Assembly (NCBI GenBank): GCA_027924645.1
Contig: BSBN01000213.1
Coordinates: 30,754,501-30,818,500 of the forward strand
DNA length: 64,000 bases
Reading direction: 5' to 3'
Source: Cunninghamia lanceolata
Taxonomy: Eukaryota > Streptophyta > Pinopsida > Cupressales > Cupressaceae
Positions 10,753 through 23,460 of the stretch are shown piece after piece; positions within the stretch are counted from its first letter, which is position 1; each line of letters starts with the position of its first letter. Position numbers and translations under genes: made by a program. The notes below the pieces were generated by a model. That model did not search any database, was not told where the DNA came from, and saw nothing but the letters and a program-made list of their open reading frames with translations.

Positions 10753-12681
10753 CTTTTATCCAAAACCCTTTCAATGTCATAAAATTGACACCTAAGAACA
10801 AACAAGACTGCAACTTTGTCATTAAGATGACATCAAAGAAAATGTCAAATACCACTGCATCAACATACACCATGAAATGGAAATAAGTACCTTTGACATC
10901 CTGATGTAATCTGCATATAGGAACTCTGCAATACCTTTTGGAGACTCAAACAATCTCTTGTCTTTACTTGACCAATCAACATGACAATGTAATCATTATT
11001 TCATAGATGTCTATTGAGAAATAGATCAATGTATATTGTACCTTCATCACCTGCATGATACAAACTGTGATGTACCTTCATCACCTGTAATTGTGATAAA
11101 TGAGTGAAGCAACTTCTAAAGCATGAACACCATGACATGACATCAATGATCAATATAATTCCAATTGTCATAGAGATGAGTATTAACAATAACATACTCA
11201 TTCACCAATCCTGACAAACCAGCATCCAACATCAAAACATAACTTAGAGATGATCAACACCATGAAGATCGTGAGAAGATAGAATGCAACAATAGCTGCA
11301 CAGCTCTCTGAATGATCAATCAATTTTGTGAACCATAAACACCATGGAAAGTGAACACAAATACCATTAACAAACATACCAATATCACTCTCTTGATGAC
11401 AAGGATTACACAATGTGAAATCATTATCACTGTGAAAGGCATTACTAATCAAGATACTATATGAACACCATATGATAAACATCATAAACTACATCAACAA
11501 ACACCACTGCAACTCTTTGTGCCTTCCAGCATAATGATAAAACCTGATGATAGTCCAACTCCCACATCACTCTGTACTAACCTTTTAACATCAATGACAA
11601 ACCTAACTTCAACAAGGTGGGTATCCCTTATTACAATATCTGAAATATCTTGCCTAAGTAAAATGAGATATTGGTTTAAGCAGAATGTTCTCACCTTTGT
11701 ATTGAGGTCTAAAAATATCCTATCTTAGATTAGCTAAATCCTCAACATATATCTTATTCAGTTGTCTGAGAACATGGAACAACTTGGACGCATTATACAA
11801 TAATAAAAAGGTTTTGTCTTTTTTATTTCAATGTATTTAGGACCTTGGATTTGAAACATATCCTCAAATTGGTACTTATTCTGGGTAACAGAGTCAAACC
11901 CTACATGCAAAAGTTTTTCTCATGACAAAAGAACTTCATACTTCAGAGGGTTAATAAAATCATTACTACAATATAGCAATGTGCCCAAGAAAGGGTATTA
12001 CATGTGATTCTTCTTTAATAATCCTTAAATACAACACACTCCCACTTACATCTAATCTAAAGCAATTTTAATCCATTCCTTGAACAGATGCAACAAATCA
12101 GATAGACCAAATAGAAAATGTGTAGTGATGAGTTCAAAAACCCTTAGCAACTTCACTCAAAAGGAAAGCATTCATATCCAAGGAGACAATCACAAATAAC
12201 ACACATATCAAGTGTTTTTCATATAATTCAACCTAAATAGAAAACTTGCCATGCAAAAATTATGACCTGCAACTAAAAAATACTCCTTTCTTATTGGATT
12301 ATGTCAAAATCACAAGGATTTACAATATACCTAGATATTCAAAGTATTCTTCTCTATCTCCTCCTATTGCTACTATCAGACCTATCATAGTATGAATTCC
12401 CCATTTTATAGGAAACGTACAAAAATTTGTCAGCCTAACCCCAAAATAACTAATTTTAGAATATTTGACATTACATCACAAGAACAATTTGGGATCTTGT
12501 GCCCATTACAATATTTGATTTTACAATCACATGCATGCTAAAAAAAAATCCAATGTTAATGCTTGATCCATTTGCATAGGCCAAAAACATAGCAGTGCTT
12601 GAGAATTGCCAAAAATAGATCTTCTTTGCAAGATTTGATTTTTTCTTACAAACTGATGACCAATTGAAAAACCAATAAGCA
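10753..12681. other. unassigned sequence
   Basis: AT-rich, no recognisable frame. A short duplicated phrase TGTACCTTCATCACCTG occurs near 11040 and 11072. It may include the 3' non-coding part of the ORF-X1 unit, which reads toward it from the right. Confidence 0.4.
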
Positions 12682-15600
12682 TCAATCACCTTCATACTTC
12701 TCCTCCCAAAGTCCATATTCCTTATCATCTAGACATTGGAAATCTAGAACTTTGATAACCTTTTCATTATGACCAACATATTGGGCATCCAAAATTGCTC
12801 TTGATTCTTTATGAATACTATCACAAAGCTTCTCCAATGAAATCAATTCATACAAAATTGAATTTAGGGATCCAGTATGCAATTCTCAATCAACACATAC
12901 CAAAGCAGTTACCTTGGAGCCCACAACACTGAATTCTTCTTTCCATTGATCTAGGGTTTTAGCTTGACCTTGATCATCCTTGAAATTGGGAAATATTTTC
13001 ATTTTCATCTAATCAATTATTGTCAGTTTCTTATCCAACTTCATCATGTAGGAAACAACTTCGTGCAGAATTCCCATAATCTTGGATACTTGTTGCAATC
13101 TAGGGGATTTATTTAGATCATACCTAGCTCTCTTAGCCATTTTCCTTATGGTAGCATTTCTTGGAATCCATTTATTCATAATTTCCCATAGACTAGCTGA
13201 ACTTTGCTCATGTTTCACTAAAGCCTGGTTAAGGTCTATAATTCCTTTGTATGCATCATCCACATTTCCCTTAATTTTAGTTAATTGATGGTTAACTATA
13301 TTAGAGACTATTTTTATAAATGCCTGCATCTTATCTCCTTTTAGAGATTCAACTATTCCTTTCAACTCTGCTATTTCTGCAAGTAGGACATCTTTGTCTG
13401 ATGGAAAAAGCTTCACTAGAAGGACTTGAGATAATGGGTATGGGGGTGCTAGAAGATGCTAATTCTTTCTCCTCCAAAGCTCGCAATTTCAGAAAATCAT
13501 CCATATATTTCTTCTACATATCATTGAATTCACGTTGCAACTTAATAATTGTGGCCTAACTAAACATAGCTATATCAACAGTCAAAGTTGCTACATCTAG
13601 AGTTGAAGTATCTACAACCCTCTTCACAATAAGATTACCCCTTAACCGATCAATACTTTCCACTACATCTAGCTTATTTGTATTAGGTACAAAGGTCCAT
13701 ATTGCTAATGTTTCAAATAATGGACTAAAACCTGATCCAAATACTTCTTCAACATGTTCCTCAGTAGAGAAGACCACATCATTTTGTCTTTTTATTGTCT
13801 CAAAGGCTAAAGCATTTTCCAAATTCCAATTTGGCAATAGCAACATATCACTCTCCATTACCATTTGTCTTTGTTCTTCAGGAGTGATATTATCAAGTTT
13901 CAAATCAAATTTTGACAACACTTTTGTAGCCAAGTCCTTTTCTTCTAACAAATCAATTTTTCTTCTCAACACAAAGTCTTTAAACTCCTGAGTCTTCAAA
14001 AACTTATCATCTGATAGAAATGTCTGGTAAGATAGTGCCCTTATATCTCCAGTATCATTATTTTCAATTTTCAAATAATCAATACTTCTATTATGAGGCA
14101 TTGGTGGCACAATCATACTAGTTGGTTTAGGATTTACCTCAACAGCTCCCAATTCCTCTGGAATGTCTTCAACATCAATGATTTCTATTGGGGCTTTTCC
14201 TTTGTCCTCGTAGGTTTTTTGCCTCTCACTTATTTTTTTCTCAAAGGTCTTCTATCTCTTACTTAGTTGATTGTCTACCTCCTCTACATCCTAAGATGCT
14301 TCCTCTTCAATATCCTCACTCCTTGGTCTGACATAAGGCCTTATTGGTACATTAGGATCTCTGCATAGTTTTGGGGGCCTCTGCTCCTTAGGAATCATTA
14401 GTTTTTCTGCATTCTCCAACATCTTCCTGATTCTAAGAACCTTATCCTTCTCTTTGGCATATAAACCCTAAAATGCAAGATCCTTCTTAACCTTCTCATT
14501 TTCTGCCTTGACAATTCTACGCCATTTCTCAATTTTGTCTTCTACTTCTCCAAATGTCAAGTAATTTTTTACTACATCTTCAACAAAATGCACCTCATGA
14601 GGAAAAGCAAATTTCTTCACACTTAATATAACTATATTTATGAATCCCTTGGGTTCAAAACTAACTCTGACAGTAGTATACATCAACCTATAATTGTTCA
14701 ACAAGGGATATATCTAATCCAAGCCTTCTTTGTTTTCCACTTGGAAATATGACCACTTCAAGGTAGTAGGGAAGAAAGAACCTTTCTTTTAAACCCTTAG
14801 ATGGATTTTATCTACTTCATTCAGCTGCCAAATAATTTATAGATAGGCAGGTATCTTTGGTACACATACAGATAATAAATGAGGTCTCATGGGAAACCCA
14901 TAGATTCTAAAATATGTGGAGTATTGATTCAAGAACCAATCTCCCAATTATTCTTTACTCCCAACCCTAGAGTTTCTTCATATGGCTTGAGGAAATTGTT
15001 TAGGCAAAAATTGGATTTGTTAATGTTCTTGATTTTAGATGTTTAAATTTGCCTCTCCACTATACATTCAAGGATCTAGGGTCAAGTGACGAGCACTATC
15101 ATACCCTAGGTCACTTGCAGATGTAGGAAAACTTGGATTAGGGAATTTAATTATCAATTTTCCTTCTCTTACCCCAATTAACCATTAAAACCCTAATTAT
15201 GCAAATACGGCAACAAATTGATGAATAACAAAAAAAGCTCTTGTGGATAGGAGTAAAATACCAAATCACATATTACCTATTTTTGGGGTTCTGAAGTGGA
15301 ACAATCAGGGACACTGGAGCGGTCGCCCAAGTCCAAGGTGACAATTTCTTCACGGAATCCAGACATCCTTTAGACACTGATCATCCCTATAACTTCTGTT
15401 TCCTAAAAATCAGATGTGGAGGACACTAGAGCAAGCACACAAGTCCTGGAAGTGCTCCTATGTCCTTTCCTTCAAATCCCAAATCCTTGATGCCTGCAAC
15501 TCCACTTTTCCCAAATATGACACCTGTAACCTACAATCACAAGACTTGGTTTGGGGGTTGTGGTGTTTAGAGGCTTGCCTCAGTCAAGCCCCGGAGGACA

Positions 15601-17221
15601 CTTAATTTTTTGAACACCATTTCTAGATAAAAGAGTGCGTTCCCTTGTGAGGTAGAGGCAAAAATCAAAGGAATCAATGATGAAAACATAATGTTATGTC
15701 ACCTTGTAGTGAAACTCTCATGGGAGGAAGATGCTCTTCATTCCATGAGAAAATTAATGCTCAAATCTGCAAATATCAACACACAAAACACACAAGTCTA
15801 TTTTTGCAACACAATGAAAGCCTTGAATCAGCTTGAGAACACTTGAACATTATAATTACCATCTAGTTTACAAATGAATGCCTAAACATGCTTATATATG
15901 CAACTATAAGCACTCTCGCCAAGATTTTAAAAAATCAAAACTTACCATGTTGGCAAAAGGACCAAATAATGGTCATAAATTGACACCTAGAAATTAGGGC
16001 TTCCCCAAAATAGGGCAAGACTAGGATGCGAGCACCCAAGTCCTCCCCCCTATTTTGGGCAAGGTACAGCTCAAGGAGTCCACCTGGGTCCAATTTGCCA
16101 TGGAACCTAGGTCTCATTCCATCAAGATGCCAAAATATGAACTAAGATGTCCTAAATACATGCACAAGACTCGGGAGCTAAACCTTATGAGGGAAAAGCC
16201 CCCAAGGGGACATTTTCTAACATTACAAAAATCTTTTATTTTTTGTGGTATGCTTTCCACATGTTCACCCATGTATGCCATCATCTTTCTTATAAAGAAT
16301 TCCTAAAAAATGATGAATTCTAAATTATCACAATCCTTATCCCACAGATAAGTCCAACACTATACTGCCAAAGGATTCTTATTATCATCAAATATTCTAA
16401 CTCCAAGAGTCTGATTCCACACTTCTCTACTAGCATACAAAAACATATGGCACATGAGTGAGTACCATTTGAGCTCCAATTGTTTAGGATTAGCCTTCAG
16501 GTCTATCATCTTCTTATGCATTCTATCAACCAAGAAAGAGGTAAAATCAAATTTCACATTCACTATATCATCTTGAATATCAGTTGCCATGAACATCAAA
16601 TGCACTAGGATTTTATCTTCTACATCTTCACCAACTATTTGACACAATGAATAGTATGTTTTATGAATTATTCTTCAAAAGCCTTTATGCTGAGTGGCTC
16701 CTTCTCAAAGACTCCTAATCCTCTACCACTAGAAGTTTTTACTCTGTGACTACGAACTTTGATAGATCTATATATAGCTTTGTGTCTTTCATATATGCAT
16801 TTGAAAGTGTCAAAGTTTATGACTTTATTTGTAGCTCTGTTGAGATTAAATACCTCAACAATTTAGGACTTGGTGAATGCAATGATAGGGGTCCCATCAG
16901 CTGCTAACACCTACCTTGTTTGGGCATCATACCTCTTCACCACCAACCTAACAAAATCTGCATCCACAAATACATTAGGCACCACAAATTTACCCATGTC
17001 AAGACACCATCCATTTCTTAATAGAGACCTTTCCATTCTCTTCTTATACCAACTCTCAAATAGTGACCACCCAGATAGAGGGATGACTGCATCTCTAATT
17101 CCACAGAGGCTTTCTCATATTTGTTCTTCCTAGCAAGGCTCATAGCCTTCTTCGATGAGCCAAGACATTGAATGAGTAAGTCCTGTTCAAAACCCCTCAT
17201 TGTATCGGATGTGTCGGCCAT
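12682..17221 (-). pseudogene. ORF-X1: unknown coiled-coil protein family, broken
   Basis: Minus-strand coding remnant starting at MADTSDTMRGF (17221), with a good plant start context (AAGAAATGGCC). Open blocks in order: 17221-17018, about 17060-16690 (shifted frame, contains DGTPIIAFTKS), 16647-16360 (FLVDRMHKKMIDL, ELKWYSLMCHMFLYASREVW), then a gap where solo LTR D2 is inserted, then 14704-14468, 14152-13556, 13416-13009 (long heptad-type helix) and 12882-12682 (SLEKLCDSIHKESRAIL). The last block matches KLIKMCDSISMDIRA in ORF-X2 at 40830-40880, so the two are homologous. No known domain was recognised with certainty. The size, about 1,000 residues, and the helical C-terminus resemble cargo ORFs of plant transposons; a host gene fragment is possible. 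Confidence 0.5.
14997..16227 (-). repeat. solo LTR D2 inserted in ORF-X1
   Basis: 1231 bases from TGTTTAGG to ATTACA. Flanks are GAAAT (14992-14996) and AAAAT (16228-16232), a five-base duplication with one change. Same family as D1, with the same three CCAAGTCC motifs (15317, 15429, 16026) and the hairpin (about 15572-15591). A TATA-like TATATAAG on the minus strand lies near 15890. It splits the ORF-X1 frame, so it arrived after that unit. Confidence 0.85.
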
Positions 17222-17336
17222 TTCTTGTATGTTCAAGGTTTTGACTGCAAACTAAGATTTCTTGAAAATCAAACTAGATAAACAATTCACCTTATTTTCT
17301 TTATGAAGCTGAATTCTACGATCAATTTTAGAGAAA

Positions 17337-17342
17337 TTTATA
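17337..17342 (-). promoter_or_regulatory. TATA box candidate for ORF-X1
   Basis: Minus-strand TTTATAAATTTC about 115 bases upstream of the MADTSD start codon. This spacing fits a plant core promoter with a short 5' leader. Support is only position and motif. Confidence 0.3.
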
Positions 17343-18289
17343 AACTTTGAAAGAAAATCAATCAAAAAATTAACACTTTTCCACTTGTCCTTCACTACTA
17401 AAAAACCCTAGTTCTTCAATTCTTGTCATAGAGTGCTCGATTCTCACAAGAATTATGATTACAATGAATTACATTCATCACAACAATTAGATTGGTGTAT
17501 TTATTTTAGACAACAGGTAATATTTATGTTGATTTCCATCAAATCACCATTATTGCGACACAAATCTACCATCAAACGAGAAAGTAACCATTTGTATTTT
17601 TGAATCTTAACTATAGATGCAATCTGATCATAGGAGAATCGATAGCTTAGATTTGAAATTTGTACCTTTGAAAATTAGCTTACATGATTAGAATGATGTG
17701 GACCAATCAGATTTCACCAGCTCAACAAAGACTTGTCCACCTCAAACCCATGTGTCACTTCATCATAGTAGTTCACGCCAAAAAGCTACCCACACCTTGG
17801 CCTATGTGCTCATGCGTTAAACCCTAGCTTTGGCTTACTTAGACGGGACCCATCTTCTATCTGTCATACTGGCACTGTGGCACAAATAATAGTCTTCAAA
17901 AGCTTTTTGACAGTACGCTCATGCAATCCAATGAGGAGAGAGCACATCTCAGATTACCTAGCTGATAAGACCTAGACTCACTTTCTTAAGATCGATGGCT
18001 AGCACATCAATGCGACTTTGACATATTTGATAGATCTGGAGCCCACGATGCAACTACAGCCACTCATCTAACTTTAGAGATTTAGCATTCAAACTTAGGA
18101 AATATTACGTGCATCAGAGGAGTCAGTCACTAGGCCTAAGGGGCCAGTTTAGGATGGGACCAAAGACATAAGGTCATGACTTAAACAATGGGTGATCGCC
18201 TACAAGTCAACTCAACATTATAGCATAGGCTAAAAATAAAAGGCTAAAGGTGTAGGGTTTTAGGCATGTAGTCATAGACTTAACCTTTT
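17343..18289. other. upstream of ORF-X1, unassigned
   Basis: No recognised coding on either strand. Where pol would follow the gag-protease remnant at 18290-19876 (minus) there is no reverse-transcriptase signature, so the downstream part of that element is deleted or replaced here. Confidence 0.4.
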
Positions 18290-19876
18290 GCAAGGTTTTA
18301 GGGCCAGAGGGCAAGAAAATTTTGGTGAGGCTCCACTAGGTTCAAAATATATTATTTTCCATCTTTCATTATCTTGTAGGTATTTGTCCTACCATCATGT
18401 ACATATTTTCTATCGAATTGCCAAGGTATTCCCAATAGGTTATGACATGCGTCCATGGGCATCACATCACAAAGAATCTCATCCTTATAGCTACCAATTT
18501 GAAAATTTTCTAGACATTGTTCACTTACCAATAATTGATGTCTCCATTGAAACCAAGAAACTTATTAGGGACTTGGATGTTTCATCTTCTTTAGCTTTAG
18601 ATTTCATACCATCTCTTCTAACACTATATTGTTAGTACTTCTACTATCCACAATTACCTTACAACACTTTCCACTTGATTTACATTTTATTCTAAAAAAA
18701 TTCTTCTTTGAATAGGTTCTTGCTTTACCTTTTCAAGGTTTAACATTATTCTTCTCAGCATCAAGGATTCTCCATCCTCAGGATGCTCACCACGCTTTGG
18801 TGTTCAGCCACACTTTCTTCTTCTACTTGTGCCACATGTATCCTTGCTTCTTTACCCTTTCCACTATTCTGTTGTATTTGAGGACACTCAAATTCCCTAT
18901 GACCAGTCTCTCCACATTGATAACATGTACCAGTGAATCCTCTTCCAAAATATCCCCTGCCTCTGGAGTAATCTCCTCTGCTTCTTAAATAGTCTCCTCT
19001 ACCTCTGGTACCTTGGGTGTAATTTCTTGTATGAGAGGTGTTGGCTTCCCCTTATTTCATTTGATATCCTCTTCCACCACTATGTTTTCCTCTTCCATGA
19101 GAGAATCTTCATCTACCTCTTGAATTATTTTGTTGTTTTCTTGCCAATTTTGCTTCTACCTTCAAGGCATATTGATAGGCTTCTTTAACACTTTGTATGT
19201 GAACCATACTAATCTCATCTTGAATTGATAAATGTAATCTATTTACATACCTTGACACCTTCTTAACATCACCATCAATGTGTCTAGCCCTGATATTCAG
19301 CCTATAGAACTATTTTGTATACTCTTGTACATTCATTTCCATTAGTTTTAAATTTTATAACTTACAGAACAAACTTAACTGGTAATCTACTGGCATGAAT
19401 TTGGCTTTCAATTTTGTGACCATTCCATCCCAAGACTTTATTTTCTCTTTTCCCTTTCTTTTTTGTTTTGTTTGTACATGTTCCCACCAGACTGATGTGT
19501 GTCCCTTCAACTTCATACATGCATATTTCACCTTCTTCGGGTCTTGTATAGATTCAAAATCAAAATATTTCTCTAGTTTGGATATCTAGTCAATTAATTC
19601 TTCTGAATTTAAACTTCCATTATAACATGGTGGATCAACACATGGTTTACTAGTGAGTCTTAACATTGCTCTAAAAAATCTTCCTTCTAGTTTATTCACA
19701 TCTTCATCCTCATCTTCTTCTTTTTCCTCTACTTCTTCTTCATCTTCACTAATGTCCTCCACTTGTACCCATCTTCTCTATTTTGCATCCATTGCATCTA
19801 ATCTTTTTGTAATACCTCTCAAAATCTATGTTATTTCACCAACTCATGGTCCCCTACCTTGTCCTCTATATGCCAT
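18290..19876 (-). pseudogene. Ty3/gypsy gag-protease remnant
   Basis: Starts MAYRGQGRG at 19876. An acidic linker is followed by the retrotransposon gag block: PPCYNGSLNSEELI, KVKYACMKLKGHTSVWWE, VTKLKAKFMP, MNVQEYT. An RG-rich tract leads into one zinc knuckle, CYQCGETGHREFEC (about 18880-18925), the normal CX2CX4HX4C. The protease follows with VIVDSRSTNNIV (about 18625-18655) and the typical DVMPMDACHNLLGIPWQFDRK. The active site should read DSGS or DTGS, so the essential G is R here. Stops and at least one frameshift interrupt it, and no reverse transcriptase follows. The gag and protease wording fits plant chromovirus-type gypsy elements. Confidence 0.85.
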
Positions 19877-19972
19877 GTCTACACAAACCCTCTACAGTTG
19901 CATGTCTTCTCTCTCACTCACCTACAGTAAAATTCTCTAGGGTTTCTTCTTATTGACATGACCTCAAACTTG

Positions 19973-19984
19973 GCTTTAATACAA
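19973..19984 (-). promoter_or_regulatory. degenerate primer-binding site (initiator-Met type)
   Basis: Plus strand GCTTTAATACAA compared with the canonical GCTCTGATACCA gives three changes in twelve bases. It lies between the gag start and the LTR at 19987-21138, exactly where the site is expected for a minus-strand element. Confidence 0.55.
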
Positions 19985-19986
19985 CT

Positions 19987-21138
19987 TAACACAGTCTAGA
20001 TATGAGGGTCTTAATACATGACCAAAATCTAACATCTAAAGACACTAATTTGACACCACAACAACATGTAATTTGAGTTTTATTCAATTCACAAGTTTAC
20101 ATATATTATATCGACGTTAGGAGTACAATAGACACTATTTCAATCAGTCAATTCTAAGACAAAACTTTATTTTCTAGAAAAAAATGCCCAACAGAATAAA
20201 ACACCATCCCTTTATACTTCAAGTTCAAAGAATTTTAACTATTAATAGTTATAGAACTGAAACGTTGCAAGTCAAAATCCCAAAATAGCACATTTTGGGA
20301 TTCTTAACAGTTTGCGATCCAACATAATCACCAAAAATGACATGTTTTGGTAATTTGATGGTGATTTGAACTTTCAAAATTTCCATAAAGTGCTCTTTCA
20401 GAAAATTGACACCCTTTCAAACTTTTAAACTTCATCAGAAATTTGGCCTTTTTGTGAACTACTGAACTCTTCATCGGTGATTCGCTTAGTTCAAGAACTT
20501 AAAATTTCATTGAATTGTTTATAAAAGAAAATTCTTTAGGTACTTTGAAACACATTTTGGAAAAGGTAAGGTTCACCGATAAGCTATTTCAATGAAAAGG
20601 AAACTTCAAGAACTTGAATATTCAACAAAATACTTTTATGAAAACTCCTTTGGCATAAAATAAAGTTTCAAAACTTCAAAGATTTCTGAAACACTTCATG
20701 CAATTCCTTTTAAGTCCTTCTAAAGCACCTTTTGGCACAAGTCTGGATTCTCAAACTTAGAAAACTACTGACAAGGAAGAGTACAAGCTTAATTAGCAAA
20801 GATAAGAGTTCTTGAAGTTAGAAAATTACTAACAAGGAAGAGTGACAAGCTCTGTTGGCAAAAAGACAAGTTCAAGAACTTGTTCTTTCAGCCAAAAGAG
20901 AAGTTCATGAATTGTAGTTTTCGTCAAATGGCTCCAAACTTCACCAAATTGAAACAACAAGTACCCATTGAGCCCTTCTACAAGATGATGCCTTGAACTT
21001 GACCAATTTCAAATCTAAAAACTTTCCTAAAGTAACTACCAAAAATCAATTGAAACACAACAAACTGAACTAAAACTAAAAACAAAACCTAAAATATTTT
21101 TGGTTGATATAGGATTTCTCGTGACCTTGGATGCTCCT
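19987..21138 (-). repeat. 5' LTR of the gag-protease element
   Basis: Bounded on the left by the primer-binding site and on the right by the point where sequence similar to the LTR of element B begins (about 21139). A TATA-like box reads on the minus strand at 20211-20216 (GTATAAAGGG). The upstream part contains a cluster of TTCnnGAA palindromes, listed separately. The partner LTR is missing, so the right end is approximate. Confidence 0.6.
20490..20911 (-). promoter_or_regulatory. cluster of heat-shock-element-like palindromes in LTR U3
   Basis: Seven eight-base palindromic units of the form TTCnnGAA or GAAnnTTC: 20490, 20527, 20605, 20616, 20810, 20871 and 20904. The pair at 20605-20623 forms an extended TTC-GAA-GAA-TTC array. 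The cluster lies upstream of the minus-strand TATA box, in the U3 position. Such units are the binding sites of heat-shock factors, as known in the heat-activated ONSEN copia element of Arabidopsis. Activity here is inference. Confidence 0.45.
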
Positions 21139-21278
21139 CCATCAACCATTCATTCATCTTTAATCTCAACCATCCATCCTTATATAATTCTCTAGAAACT
21201 TCTAATCTTTCCCTAATGTCTCTGATCTAATCCTAGCCATCCATTCTAATCAACTATTATCCCTCCATCCTATCATCT

Positions 21279-22530
21279 TATTAAGAGGTGAAAAGAGGAT
21301 GAATGATGGCAAGTGTACAAACAAGATCAAAACCCTCTTCCACTATAGCATTCAAGGACAAGATTGAGCTAAATCACAACCAAGAAGAAGTTGGACTTAG
21401 CAACAGATCATGTGCTCCTATTTTTCTATGGAAAGATGTGTTTTAACCAAGCCTTTTATCAAAGCCTAGGTTAAGTGTAAGTAAAACCATAGTTATGAGA
21501 TAAACAACTTGTAACAGATAAATGACAATAGAAACCCAAAATCTAAAAGTGTAGTGATGGTCAAGGAGATATTAGAACCTATTTCACAAAAGATGGAAAG
21601 TCAGAGGACAAATTCGGCAACTGCCCAAGTCTAGAAGTGAGAATATGTCAGAGGTTAGAACTAAGAATATGCTGCAATTGATGCTCAAAAGCTAGATCCA
21701 GAACCTAAAAGCCCAAAAGACTAGGGTACCAACCACCCAAGTCTTGTCGGAGGAATATTCTGAAACTTCTTTTAGATCTTGAAACCTTAATTCCTACACT
21801 GCCTTATCGCAACCTCACTTTCCCCAAAACCTGTAATGTAACCTACACACAAGATGACAAGAGAGGGGTATGGGGTTGTGGTGTTTAGGGATTTGCCTCA
21901 GTCAAATTCTAGGTTAACATTCAAGCTTTCCCAACATTGTTGTTAGAGAGACCATGACCTGGTAGGGAAAAGGCTAAAGATAATCCAAATGATGAAATTA
22001 TTCAAATAGAAATGATGTCACCTCAAAGGTGAAGTCCTTAGGACGATGAAGATTCTTCAACTCATAAGAAGATGGATGATGATTCCAAATCTGCAACGCA
22101 TAATACAAACACCAATCTACAATAATAACACAATGAATGCTTTGAATTCTCTTTGCTCCAATATCCTAAGTTCGCAATATCCATCCCTAGTTACAAATGA
22201 ATTCAAAACACACTTATATATGCTTTCTTGCTAACATGCGCGAAATTAAATCATAAAAGCAGACAAAGAGGAACATTTTTAAGGGTCCTAGGCTAAAATA
22301 ACATTAGTTCACTCTAACTAATCAGGGAGGACTTGAGCGGTTGGCGCCCAAGTCCAACGGCTCAATTTGAGTCCTAGATAGGGTTAATGAAGGGCCCAAG
22401 TTCCTAAATTCATATGGATGTCTGGCTATTTTCTTCAGGATGATCAATTATAATGCATAATGAGTTAAATAGGACCTAGGAGCTAAACTAGGAGGTAAAA
22501 AGGCATGTATCCACTTTTTACTCCATAACA
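21279..22530 (-). repeat. 3' LTR of element C (left copy)
   Basis: 1252 bases from TATTAAGAGGTGAAAAG (TG mutated to TA) to CTCCATAACA. It aligns with 26245-26402 plus 32728-33831. A TATATAAG box reads on the minus strand near 22212-22222. It contains three CCCAAGTC motifs (21613, 21726, 22335) and a variant of the family hairpin (ATTTG-CCTCAGT-CAAAT at about 21891-21907). Confidence 0.85.
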
Positions 22531-22859
22531 TTTAGCCCCCAATTTAATGTATGTATGATCTTATGATCCATACATGCATTAAAGTATGATTGAAGCACAT
22601 CAAATACATTAAACACAAGAGTGAAGAGACACCCTAAGTTTGAAGGACTATTTCTAGCCCCCCGACTTAGGCAAACATAAGAAAACACCTAGCAGTCACA
22701 TAAGACAATGAATATACTAAGGAAGCATGTAATATATAGAGAAGACAGTGAAAGCATGCAATACACAGAGAATGCATGAATACAGTCATGCAAGACATAG
22801 AGAAGATATGATTTGAACAATTATGCATATAGATAAAATTCTAACTATAAAACATATAG

Positions 22860-22960
22860 CATGGGGGGGCTCGTCGCCACACATCTTTAGACCACACATG
22901 CAAAACACATACAATATGGGGGGCTCATCACCACACATCTTTAGACCACGCCACAAGCAC
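22860..22960. repeat. two-copy tandem repeat, about 60 bases
   Basis: The phrase GGGGGGCTCRTCRCCACACATC followed by TTTAGACCAC occurs at 22863 and again at 22918, giving a period near 55-60 bases. It produces short frames on both strands that are repeat artefacts. Confidence 0.7.
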
Positions 22961-23278
22961 GCAAGAAATGCAAGGAAGACACATAAAATACACAAAAAAC
23001 ACACGGAATACATGATCCCCGTATAGTATATTGTCGACACACTATATGTCTTATACATGATAAACACAGGCAATAGGGAGGAGCTTGTCTCTACACTCCA
23101 CTATCTAAGACACACCAAACACTTGATGCTTAAGCTACGCTACCACAACCGCCAAAGACATGCATAAGGGTGAATTCCTCAAGATCAAACCCCACCTCAC
23201 AATGAGGACTTTGTTAAAGGATGTGCACTAGCTCAAGAGATACACCATCCTGCCTTCTACAGAAGGGCTTTTAAAATA

Positions 23279-23460
23279 CAACCCCATTTGCATCACAGAG
23301 ATGCCTTACAGTGAAAAGAAAGCATGTACTCAAAGTATACAACCCCACCTACATCATAGAGATGCCTTACAGTGCAGAGAAGGAGATATATGCTATAAAT
23401 CAAAGTACACAACCCCACCTACATCATGGAGATGCCTTATAGTGAAAAGGAGGTGTACGC
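23279..23460. repeat. three-copy tandem repeat, about 60-70 bases
   Basis: Three units starting ACAACCCCA at about 23279, 23339 and 23409, each followed by CAT(C)A-AGATGCCTTA-AGTG wording. Units differ by substitutions and by an insertion in the second. The repeat lies in the 3' part of element C. Confidence 0.7.

Noticed and set aside
9526..16227. A single LTR element bounded by D1 and D2
   Set aside because: Each LTR has its own five-base duplication, and the sequence just inside has no primer site or purine tract paired with the opposite end.
22786..23073. Open frames on both strands over 22786-23073
   Set aside because: They arise from the two-copy tandem repeat and contain the repeated phrase twice; no family resemblance.
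23279..23460. Possible CRISPR-like array
   Set aside because: Three adjacent units of unequal length without unique spacers, inside a plant retroelement; an ordinary tandem repeat.
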